This document shows, one piece after another, positions 9,265 to 16,220 of a stretch of 49,335 nt of DNA. The stretch is from the NCBI GenBank assembly GCA_020846875.1, contig JADLDB010000118.1, positions 1-49,335 on the forward strand, read 5' to 3'. Each line of letters opens with the position of its first letter. Positions within the stretch are counted from its first letter, which is position 1. This DNA comes from Myxococcales bacterium (GTDB lineage: Bacteria > Myxococcota > Myxococcia > Myxococcales > Myxococcaceae). A model generated the notes under the pieces. The model ran no database searches. It saw nothing but the letters and a program-made list of their open reading frames with translations, and was not told where the DNA came from. Position numbers and translations under genes: made by a program.

Positions 9265-9316
9265 CGCGCGTACCGGGCTGAGGCCCGCGGCCCGCGCTAG
9301 AGTCCGCGGGGGGCCC

Positions 9317-11260
9317 ATGCGCTTCAAGGGAAAATGTCCGTCGTGCGGGGAGAAGGTCTCTCCCGAGGACTTCTTGTGCCCCAACTGCGAGCTGATCCTC
9401 GACCCCTCCAAGCTGCCGGCGAAGCCGCCGTCTTCCGTCACCGACGTGTCGGTGGTGCGCCGGCTGATGGAGCTGCCCCAGCGCGGGCTGCCCTCTGCCC
9501 AGCCGTCGAAGGCGCCGGAGCCCCCGTCTGCCGACGCGACGCGCATCATGGCGCTGCCGCCCGAGGTGAACGGCGTGCCCATCGTGGTGGCGTCGCTGAC
9601 GAAGAAGGCGATGGCGCTCTCCGACATGGAAGCCTTCATCGTCTCCCTCATCGACGGGGCGAGCGAGGCGCCGGCCCTGGCGAAGAAGGCGGGCATCGGC
9701 GAGCTGGAGCTGCGCGTCGTGCTGCACTCGCTGCACACAAAGAGGGTGGTGGACTTCGCCGACGAGCCGCTCGCCGACGAGCCGCTGCCGCCCGCCTCGC
9801 CCGAGGCCCCGCCGCCCCCCACCGAGGACGAGCCGCTGGCGATGGCGCCGCCCTCCCGCCACGACGCCGACGTGCCGTCCGTCATCGTGGAGGGGACGCT
9901 GCTGGCCGACGCCACTCCGCCGCCCCGGCGCGCCGGCCGCCAGGCGCCGCCTGAGCCCGACGCCACGCCTCCTCCGCCGGAGGTGCGGGGCGCGCCCGAG
10001 CCTGACGCGACTCCACCGCCGCGCGCGCGGGCCCGGGGCGCCATTCCCCCTCCCGACGCCACGCCGCCGGCCCCACCCACGCCGCCCCCGGGCCTCGCTG
10101 CTCCAGACGCCACGCCGCCCCCCGCGTCGCGTCAGGGACGCGGCGCCGCCCGGCCGTTGCCTCCCCCTCCCGCCGGGAAGCTGACTGACACTCCCGAGGC
10201 TGCCGGGCCCCCCTCGCGCGCGGCGGGAGGGGCCAGACCTGGTCGCGCCGCCTCTCCGCCTGCGGTTGTCCAGACCGCGCGAGCGACGGCGCCCCCAAAG
10301 CGCCGCGCTCCACCGGAGCCTCCCTCGCGCGCGGGCAGCGCCGCGCCACCGCCGGCTCCTCGCGAAGACGACGCACCGTCGGGCCGCGCAGACACCACCG
10401 CGCCTCCTCCTCCCCCCGACGACGCACGACTGGCTCCCGCGGGACGCTCCGGGCACCGTCCGCTTCCCGCCAGGGACGGCGCACGGGCCACTCCACCCCG
10501 AGGGCGCGCCGCGCCGCCACCGCCTCCGCACGACGCCTCCGCCAGCCTGCCGCGAAGACGGAGCGCCCCGCCGCCTCCTCGCGACAACGACGACGGCGCC
10601 CCGCCTCCTGGAGCGCGTGCAACTCCGCCCCCTCCGCCAGGCGCCCACCGTACGAGCACCGCACCGCTCGCGGACCTCTTCGCCGACGACGCCCCCGCGC
10701 GGCCGGCCGAGGACGCGCGCCCCCCTCCCGCAGTGGGTGACGACGGCGAGGTGATGCCGCCACCTGGGGGAGAAGAGCCGCCGCCACCGCCGGAGCAGCC
10801 GGCCGCCGAAGCCCCGCCTCCGCCGCCGCGCGTGGAGCGCACCGATCCCCGCATCGCCTACGGCAGCCGCGTCAACCGCAAAGTGCTGGACGCCTTGAAG
10901 CAGGTGAAGCGGCGCCACCACGCCGCCGAGGCGCCCCCTCCCCCCGCCGACCCTCAGGCCCCGCCCGTCAACGTCGCCGATGTGCACGCCGAGCCGTCGA
11001 TCCAGGTGGCCCTGCGCATGGAGCAAGGGGGCCGCTTCAACGAAGCCATCCGCTTCCTCGAGAACGCCATCGCGAAGAGCCCGGACGCCCCGTCGCTCTA
11101 CAACCGCCTGGCCATCATCCTGATGCGCGAGCGCGCCGACTACCGCCGCGCCGAGACGCTGATGCGCAAGGCCGTGGAGCTGGATCCGGAGAACCGGGTG
11201 TACTCGATGAACCTGACCCAGGTGCTGTCCCGCGCGGCCATCAAGCTGCAGAAGCGGTGA
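9317..11260 (+). CDS. Zinc-ribbon, proline-rich linker, TPR protein
   Basis: 647 residues. N-terminal zinc-ribbon with C7xxC10 and C21xxC24. Residues about 75-150 look like a winged-helix-type helical domain (MEAFIVSLIDGASE...LHSLHTKRVVDF). Residues about 150-560 form an extremely Pro/Ala/Arg-rich linker in which PDATPP recurs at least five times. The C-terminus (about 575-645) has two TPR units, including 'ALRMEQGGRFNEAIRFLENA' and 'AETLMRKAVELDPENR'. The order zinc-ribbon, helical domain, disordered linker and TPR suggests a cytoplasmic scaffold. It converges with the minus-strand TPR gene, 9 bases between stops. Function unknown. Confidence 0.8.
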   Translation: MRFKGKCPSCGEKVSPEDFLCPNCELILDPSKLPAKPPSSVTDVSVVRRLMELPQRGLPSAQPSKAPEPPSADATRIMALPPEVNGVPIVVASLTKKAMALSDMEAFIVSLIDGASEAPALAKKAGIGELELRVVLHSLHTKRVVDFADEPLADEPLPPASPEAPPPPTEDEPLAMAPPSRHDADVPSVIVEGTLLADATPPPRRAGRQAPPEPDATPPPPEVRGAPEPDATPPPRARARGAIPPPDATPPAPPTPPPGLAAPDATPPPASRQGRGAARPLPPPPAGKLTDTPEAAGPPSRAAGGARPGRAASPPAVVQTARATAPPKRRAPPEPPSRAGSAAPPPAPREDDAPSGRADTTAPPPPPDDARLAPAGRSGHRPLPARDGARATPPRGRAAPPPPPHDASASLPRRRSAPPPPRDNDDGAPPPGARATPPPPPGAHRTSTAPLADLFADDAPARPAEDARPPPAVGDDGEVMPPPGGEEPPPPPEQPAAEAPPPPPRVERTDPRIAYGSRVNRKVLDALKQVKRRHHAAEAPPPPADPQAPPVNVADVHAEPSIQVALRMEQGGRFNEAIRFLENAIAKSPDAPSLYNRLAIILMRERADYRRAETLMRKAVELDPENRVYSMNLTQVLSRAAIKLQKR

Positions 11261-11269
11261 GGCGGAACC

Positions 11270-11797
11270 TCACGCCTCGTCCATCAGCCAGTCCACCAGC
11301 GGGCAGTAGGGATCCGTCGGCACGTCCGCGTCGTCCACCAGGGCCAGCTGGGGCCGCTTGCGCTCCAGGCGGGTGGCGCGATCGCGCCCCTCGTCGTCCA
11401 GGGGCTGCGGCGGGGCCGGCGTCACCGCCACCAGCACCGGAGGGGGCGGCCGGAGCTCGGCGGTGACGACGTCCAGCTCGGCCAGCACCGCCGGATCGCG
11501 CGGAGACAACTGCTGCGCGCAGTGGAGCGCCGCCTTCGCGCGCGAGAAGTGGCCCGCCTTGCGCAGGAGCTTCGCGCTCATCCGGTAGGAGGACACGGCG
11601 AGGTCGAAGCGCCCCAGCTTCCGCGAGAGCTCCGCGTGCTGCATCCAGAGGTTGGAATCCGCCGCGTCGCGCTGGAGGTGCTCGTGCAGCACCCGCGCGG
11701 CGGCGTCCAGCTTGCCCTTCAGCGTCAGCGCGTGCGCCAGGTCCTTCACCTCCCGGGGGCTGGTGACCGGCTTCGGACGGGACGTCGCGGCGCGCAC
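11270..11797 (-). CDS. TPR-repeat protein, last gene of the kinase/HopA1 cluster
   Basis: About 175 residues from the GTG at 11797. The same frame is open to a GTG at 11914, but the extra 39 residues are Arg/Gly-rich and unlike a protein N-terminus, and no start has a good ribosome site. Residues about 14-115 are helical repeats of TPR type (LAHALTLKGKLDAAARVLHEH, NLWMQHAELSRKLGRFDLAVSSY, AGHFSRAKAALHCAQQLSPRDP). The C-terminus is Pro-rich, then acidic. It lies 6-123 bases downstream of the HopA1-family gene on the same strand, so it may be co-transcribed and serve as a binding partner. It could equally be an unrelated cytoplasmic TPR protein. Confidence 0.65.
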   Translation of the reverse strand: MRAATSRPKPVTSPREVKDLAHALTLKGKLDAAARVLHEHLQRDAADSNLWMQHAELSRKLGRFDLAVSSYRMSAKLLRKAGHFSRAKAALHCAQQLSPRDPAVLAELDVVTAELRPPPPVLVAVTPAPPQPLDDEGRDRATRLERKRPQLALVDDADVPTDPYCPLVDWLMDEA

Positions 11798-11920
11798 GGC
11801 CGGCTGCGGTGCAAGAGGAGATCCGCCGGGGTGCCTCAGGAGTCCTCGCCAGTTGCATGTCAGCCGGCCGGCATGGAGCGCGCGTGCCCTCCCCGGTTGC
11901 CACCTCCCGTGCACAGGCCT

Positions 11921-12919
11921 TCAGCGGAGGCGGAGGTAGGTCCAGTCCACCGCGAGCGCCCCCAGCCAGGGGCGCGTCCAGTCGAGGCCTTCCTCGGCGA
12001 ACCGGGCGGCGACGGCGGACCGCCAGTCGGCTTGAGCCTGGCGCGCGCGCACCAGCGCCTCGGCGAGGAGGCGGCAGCGCTGCGCCCCGTAGCTCTCCTC
12101 ATCGCCCGGCGGGGACTCGGCACAAGACAGCCCCGGCGCCAGCCGCCAGGTCATGGGCGGTGAGGCGGCGCGGAAGGCCGAGCGGTGGCGGCGGCGGAAG
12201 GCGAGGCACCACCGCGCCACCAACCGGTAGTCGCGCGCGTCGACGTAGAGGAGCGCCGTGTCGCGCCGGCAGTAGTGCGCGGGCTCGTTCCCCACCTTCG
12301 CCTCGAAGCGCGCGCGGCGCAGGGACGGGTGCGACACCAGCCCCTCCAGCAGCGCGGGGGCGGCGCGCGGCGCGACGTTGAGGTACAGCTTGAGGTGCGG
12401 CTCGCCGGGCTCCAGGCGGCCGGCCCGCGACACCACCGTGAAGAAGCCGGGGATGGCGGACTCCCTCGCGCACGGGACGCGCACCGCGACGCGCTGGCCC
12501 TCACGAGTCGGGCGCGGCCACAGGCCGGTTTGGTCCGTCACCCACAGGCGCAGGCCGTCGCGCTCCACGAAGGCGCCGGCCCGGGTCCGCCGCGCCACAC
12601 GAAAGCCGGCTTCCCACGTCTGCGCCTCACCCACGCGCGCCAGGAGCTCCGCGACGAAGGCGGCGTCACCGGCGAGGTCCTCTCGCGGGCGCCCGGGCTC
12701 GCGCCAGCCGATGAAGTAGCGCTGGTAGAGCCACTCGGAGAGGACCGGCGTCAGCTCGTCCGGCGTGCGCCGCCGGGGCCAGCGCAGGCGGGCGACGAGT
12801 GACGCGAGGGCGCGCTCGTGCGGCGGCTGGCCGGCTCCGCTCGCCCTTGACGACGAGACGGTGAGGTTGATCGCCTGAGGAGAACCTCGTCGACCGGAGC
12901 TTCTCGTCACTCGGCCCAC
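11921..12919 (-). CDS. HopA1-family protein, candidate phospho-Ser/Thr lyase
   Basis: 332 residues from the GTG at 12919, which has AAGGGGG seven bases upstream. Signature segments of the HopA1 (type III effector) family are visible: LKLYLNVAP (176-184), FEAKVG (205-210) and YCRRDTALLYVD (216-227), followed by a helical C-terminus. In class V lanthipeptide and thioamitide pathways (LxmY and TvaD, from memory) proteins of this family work with an APH-like kinase to turn Ser/Thr into dehydro residues by phosphate elimination. Here the kinase gene lies directly upstream, separated by about 106 bases, and a Ser-rich repeat protein lies before it. That context, not the sequence alone, suggests a lyase rather than a secreted effector; no type III secretion gene is in the window. 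Confidence 0.8.
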   Translation of the reverse strand: MGRVTRSSGRRGSPQAINLTVSSSRASGAGQPPHERALASLVARLRWPRRRTPDELTPVLSEWLYQRYFIGWREPGRPREDLAGDAAFVAELLARVGEAQTWEAGFRVARRTRAGAFVERDGLRLWVTDQTGLWPRPTREGQRVAVRVPCARESAIPGFFTVVSRAGRLEPGEPHLKLYLNVAPRAAPALLEGLVSHPSLRRARFEAKVGNEPAHYCRRDTALLYVDARDYRLVARWCLAFRRRHRSAFRAASPPMTWRLAPGLSCAESPPGDEESYGAQRCRLLAEALVRARQAQADWRSAVAARFAEEGLDWTRPWLGALAVDWTYLRLR

Positions 12920-13025
12920 CCGCCCGCCCCCTTCTCGCTGTCTCGACTTCCTGCCGACGCCTCAACCCAGGAAAGCTCTGGGGCGAGGCCCACGCGGCCC
13001 GTACGCACCAGGGTCCGTGCGGGCG

Positions 13026-14021
13026 TCACGTCGCGCCACCCAGCAGCACGCGCGCCTGCGCCGCCGGCGAGCGCAACAGGGCCAGGGCCGCCTCCAGCAC
13101 CCACTCCCCGTGCTGCCCCAGCGCCCCGTCGTGGTGGGCCAGGGTGAAGACGCGTCGGAGCAGCGCCTCGCCCAGCCACGCCGCCACCCGGGTGTTGAGC
13201 CGCCGCGGGCGCAGGCCTCGTTGCCGCGCAGTCTCGGCTTCCCAGCCCCGCAGCAGCGCGCGCGCGTGCCCCCGGAGCGCTCGCCAGGAGAGGCGCTCCC
13301 CCTGGTCCCTCGGCGCCACGTACGCGGCGAAGTCGTCCGCCAGCAGCATGCCCAGGTCCCGCGAGGGATCGCCCAGGCCGCTCTGCTCCCAGTCGAGGAA
13401 GGCCACCCCGCGCCGGGTGACCAGCACGTTGGGCTGGCGGAGATCGCCGTGCACGAAGCCGCTCGTCCGAGGCGTCTCCGTCTCGAGCAGCCACACCAGC
13501 CGCTGGGTGGCGCGCGCGTCGGCCTGGACCCGCTGCGCCAACCCGAGCCCCGCCGGCCCCAGCGAGGCGTACAACTGGGGGCTGGTCCACACCAGGCGCT
13601 CGCCCACGTCGCCCACCACCACGCGGTGCGGCAGCACCACCTTCGCCCCGTGGTGCACGCGCGCCAGCGCCCTCCCCACGGCCTCGTCGATGCGCGCCCC
13701 GCGCCGGCGGCGGTGGACGTACAGCGTCCGGCCTCTCAGCCACTCCAGCGCCACGGCGCCCGGGGCGTGGTGGAGGACGCGCGGCACGAGGACGTCTGGG
13801 CCGAGCGCCGGGTGGAGCGCCAGGAGCGCCTCGGCTTCCGCGTCGACGCCGGGATCGCCCCGCACCGACACCTTCAGGTAGACGCGCCGCGCGCCGTCCT
13901 TGCACACCAGCCCGGGGTGCCGCGCGCCGAGGACGGGCCCGTGGGAGTCGTCGGGCGTGAGGTTCCACCGCCCCAGCCAGGGGCGCAGCGGCGCGGCCAC
14001 GGACTTGAGGCGCGGGCTCAC
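13026..14021 (-). CDS. APH-like phosphotransferase (protein-modifying kinase candidate)
   Basis: 331 residues from the GTG at 14021, the only usable start after an in-frame stop. Kinase-fold motifs are complete: ATP-binding Lys50 in RRVYLKVS, a likely alpha-C Glu63, the catalytic loop H191-G-D193...N198 (FVHGDLRQPNVLV) and the metal motif D210-W-E212. This is the aminoglycoside/choline phosphotransferase superfamily. LxmK/TvaC-type members phosphorylate Ser/Thr of RiPP precursors ahead of HopA1-family proteins. The pairing with a HopA1 gene downstream and a repeat gene 35 bases upstream argues for that role over drug resistance. Its own N-terminus reads PRLKSV, oddly like the upstream repeat motif. 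Confidence 0.85.
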   Translation of the reverse strand: MSPRLKSVAAPLRPWLGRWNLTPDDSHGPVLGARHPGLVCKDGARRVYLKVSVRGDPGVDAEAEALLALHPALGPDVLVPRVLHHAPGAVALEWLRGRTLYVHRRRRGARIDEAVGRALARVHHGAKVVLPHRVVVGDVGERLVWTSPQLYASLGPAGLGLAQRVQADARATQRLVWLLETETPRTSGFVHGDLRQPNVLVTRRGVAFLDWEQSGLGDPSRDLGMLLADDFAAYVAPRDQGERLSWRALRGHARALLRGWEAETARQRGLRPRRLNTRVAAWLGEALLRRVFTLAHHDGALGQHGEWVLEAALALLRSPAAQARVLLGGAT

Positions 14022-14056
14022 CAGCGACGCACGTTCAACCCAGGTACGCCTTCAGC

Positions 14057-14623
14057 TCAGGGCGACCGCGCGGACTTGAGCGGAATCGACGCCAGCGGCT
14101 CCTCCGGGCGCACGGACTTGAGGGGCTGCGGCGGCGTGGGCCGAATCGACTTGAGCGGCTCGCTGCGGGGCGGCGGCGGGTGCGGCGCGATGGACTTGAG
14201 CGGCGCTGTCCTCCCGGGCTTCGGGCGAATCGACTTGAGCGGCTCGCTGCGCGGCGGGGGCGGGTGCGGCGCGATGGACTTGAGCGGCGCCGTTCTGCCG
14301 GGCGGCGTGGGCCGAATCGACTTGAGCGGCTCGCTGCGCGGGGGCGGGTGCGGCGCGATGGACTTGAGCGGCGCCGTCTTGCCGGGCGCCGGGCGAATCG
14401 ACTTGAGCGGCTCCTCAGGGCGCGGCTGCGGCGGCGTGGGCCGAATCGACTTGAGCGGCGAGGACTTCGGCGCCCACGGGTTGGCGCTGGTGAGCGGTCC
14501 GCTGCGCGGCGGCGGGTGCGGCGGGATGGACTTGAGCGGCGCCGTCCTCCCGGGCTTCGGGCGAATCGACTTGAGCGGGCCGAACGGATTGGCGCTGGTC
14601 AACGGCTTCGGAATACGCGGCAT
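14057..14623 (-). CDS. Cys-free PLKSI-repeat protein, candidate multi-site RiPP substrate
   Basis: 188 residues from the ATG at 14623, preceded by a strong Shine-Dalgarno GGGGAGG; an upstream start in the same frame would bypass it. Almost the whole chain is a tandem array of fifteen P-L-x-S units: twelve PLKS (ten PLKSI, one PLKSV, one PLKSA), two PLTSAN and one PLASI. The units are spaced by Pro-rich linkers of three alternating types (RPKPGRTA, APHPPPPRSE, RPTPPQ). There is no cysteine, no signal peptide and no membrane segment. It is the first gene of a presumed operon with an APH-like kinase and a HopA1-family protein, so each unit's Ser may be phosphorylated and eliminated to dehydroalanine. 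Without Cys, thioether rings are impossible within the chain; lysinoalanine-type cross-links or free dehydroalanines are possible products (inference). Confidence 0.75.
   Translation of the reverse strand: MPRIPKPLTSANPFGPLKSIRPKPGRTAPLKSIPPHPPPRSGPLTSANPWAPKSSPLKSIRPTPPQPRPEEPLKSIRPAPGKTAPLKSIAPHPPPRSEPLKSIRPTPPGRTAPLKSIAPHPPPPRSEPLKSIRPKPGRTAPLKSIAPHPPPPRSEPLKSIRPTPPQPLKSVRPEEPLASIPLKSARSP
14060..14600 (-). repeat. Tandem coding repeat, 39-48 nt units
   Basis: On the plus strand the core ATCGACTTGAGCGGC (reverse complement of the Leu-Lys-Ser-Ile codons) recurs near-identically about ten times, with a further GATGGACTTGAGCGGC variant alternating. Codons within the core are nearly always the same while linkers vary in length. 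This suggests expansion by unequal recombination or slippage under selection for the peptide motif, and copy number is likely to vary among relatives. Confidence 0.85.
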
Positions 14624-14646
14624 GAATCCTCCCCGGGTTGACGGGA

Positions 14647-14675
14647 ATAACACCGAGGAGGGGGGGCTTGCGCAA
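14647..14675 (-). promoter_or_regulatory. Possible promoter of the PLKSI-repeat operon
   Basis: On the minus strand, TTGCGC (14670-14675) and TGTTAT (14647-14652) are separated by exactly 17 bases, giving a housekeeping-type promoter with a transcript start near 14640 and a short leader carrying the GGGGAGG ribosome site. The match to consensus is 3/6 and 4/6, so this is a candidate only. The same intergenic stretch carries the start of the divergent helicase gene. Confidence 0.35.
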
Positions 14676-14763
14676 GGCCGTCGCCAACTTTGTCACGGGC
14701 AGGCCTCGACGGAGTCGGGCGCAAATCCCCACGCGCCCGCTGCGATTCCGGTAAGGGGCCAGC

Positions 14764-16110
14764 GTGTCGCTCGCCCTGCCTCCCGACTTCGCCGCGCTCG
14801 GTCTCGCCGACTCCACCCTGAAGGTCCTCTCGCAGGTGGGCTACCAACACCCCACGCCCATCCAGCAGCGGGCCATCCCTCCCGCGCTCGAGGGGAAGGA
14901 CGTCATCGGGCTGGCGGCGACGGGCACCGGCAAGACGGCGGCCTTCCTGCTGCCCATGGTGCAGCGCCTCGAAGGGAAGCCGGGCCTCACCGCGCTGGTG
15001 CTGGCCCCCACCCGCGAGCTCGCGCTGCAGATCTCCGAGCACGCGGTGCGCTTCGGCCGTGCCCACCACCTGCGGGTGGCCACCGTCATCGGCGGCGTGG
15101 GAATGCAGCCGCAGGTGGACGCGCTCAAGCACTGCCAGTTGCTCATCGCCACGCCCGGGCGGCTCGTCGACCACCTGCAGCAGGGCACCGCGCGGCTCGA
15201 CGGCGTGCAGGTGCTGGTGCTGGACGAGGCCGACCGGATGCTGGACATGGGCTTCAAGCCGCAGTTGACGCGCATCCTCGCGCGGGTGCCGAAGAAGCGG
15301 CAGACGCTGCTCTTCTCCGCGACCATGGCCGGCGAGGTGGCCGACTTCGCGCGCGCGCACCTGCACCACCCGGTGCGCGTCGACGTGGTGCCCAGCGGCA
15401 CGACGGCGGAGCGCGCCACGCAGTGCGCGTTCGAGGTGCCGCAGCAGGAGAAGACGGCGCTGCTCCTGGCGCTCCTGGCGCGCGGGGAAGAGAGCACGCT
15501 GGTCTTCACCCGCACCAAGCGGCGGGCCGACAAGCTGATGAAGGCGCTCCGGCGCGAAGGCCACCAGGTGGAGCGCATCCACGCCGACAGGAGCCAGGCG
15601 CAGCGGCAGCACGCGCTCGACGGCTTCAAGTCGGGCCGCTACCGGGTGCTGGTGGCCACCGACATCGCCGCGCGGGGCATCGACGTGGCCGACATCGGGC
15701 ACGTGGTGAACTTCGATCTCCCCCACGTCGCCGAGGACTACGTGCACCGCATCGGCCGCACCGCCCGCGCCTCGGCGTCGGGCCACGCGTCGGCCTTCTG
15801 CGCGCCCGAGGAGGCGCCGCTGCTTCGCGACATCGAGAAGCTGACCCGCGCCCGCGTGCCCCGCGAGGAGGTGCCGCGCGGCGACGAGGTCTTCGTCAAG
15901 GCGCTGTCGGCCGAGCGCGCCCGCCAGGCGGATCCCGGCCCCCGCCCGCACGGCCACGGCCAGCCGCAGCGCCCGGCGGGGCAGCAGCCGGGCCGGCACG
16001 CGCGCACGCACCAGAAGAAGCCGAAGCCGCAAGGCGCGCAGCAGGGCCACGGACACGAAGCGCCGAAGGGCGTGGTGGTGTACCGGAGCCGGCCTTCTCG
16101 CCGGCGCTGA
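14764..16110 (+). CDS. DEAD-box ATP-dependent RNA helicase (RhlE-like)
   Basis: 448 residues from a GTG with AAGGGG five bases upstream. All helicase motifs are present in order: Q motif (YQHPTPIQQRAIP), I AATGTGKT, Ia PTRELALQ, TPGRLVDH, II VLDEADRMLDMGF, III SAT, then in the second RecA domain VFTRTK, VLVATDIAARGIDV and VI HRIGRTARA. The last 80 residues are a basic, His/Gln/Pro/Lys-rich tail that probably binds RNA. Such enzymes remodel rRNA and mRNA structure, often at low temperature. It is divergent from the repeat-protein operon. Assignment to the RhlE subgroup is by overall size and motif wording and is less certain than the family. Confidence 0.93.
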   Translation: MSLALPPDFAALGLADSTLKVLSQVGYQHPTPIQQRAIPPALEGKDVIGLAATGTGKTAAFLLPMVQRLEGKPGLTALVLAPTRELALQISEHAVRFGRAHHLRVATVIGGVGMQPQVDALKHCQLLIATPGRLVDHLQQGTARLDGVQVLVLDEADRMLDMGFKPQLTRILARVPKKRQTLLFSATMAGEVADFARAHLHHPVRVDVVPSGTTAERATQCAFEVPQQEKTALLLALLARGEESTLVFTRTKRRADKLMKALRREGHQVERIHADRSQAQRQHALDGFKSGRYRVLVATDIAARGIDVADIGHVVNFDLPHVAEDYVHRIGRTARASASGHASAFCAPEEAPLLRDIEKLTRARVPREEVPRGDEVFVKALSAERARQADPGPRPHGHGQPQRPAGQQPGRHARTHQKKPKPQGAQQGHGHEAPKGVVVYRSRPSRRR

Positions 16111-16220
16111 GCCACTGGAGTGGCCTCGAATCACTCGGCCCCTGCTGGGCGGCGTAGCCTCGCCGCGCCGCTCGCAACTGCTTGCCCGCGCGGCGCGATT
16201 CGCGTCTTCTGCGCACCGCC

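Noticed and set aside
11858..11914. Alternative starts for the TPR gene (GTG 11914, ATG 11858 in another frame)
   Set aside because: No ribosome site and no protein-like sequence upstream of 11797; kept as uncertainty in the feature.
11921..12919. HopA1 protein as a type III effector
   Set aside because: No secretion-system gene is near and the kinase partner fits a RiPP role better.
13026..14021. Kinase as an antibiotic resistance phosphotransferase
   Set aside because: The fold fits but the neighbourhood (HopA1-family and repeat genes) points to peptide modification.
13017..16157. A long plus-strand frame across the PLKSI repeat and beyond, with its own repetitive text (DLSGS, GGGGCGAMDL)
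   Set aside because: The minus strand has the strong ribosome site, a plausible promoter and operon partners. Long opposing frames are expected when a GC-rich repeat lacks stops.
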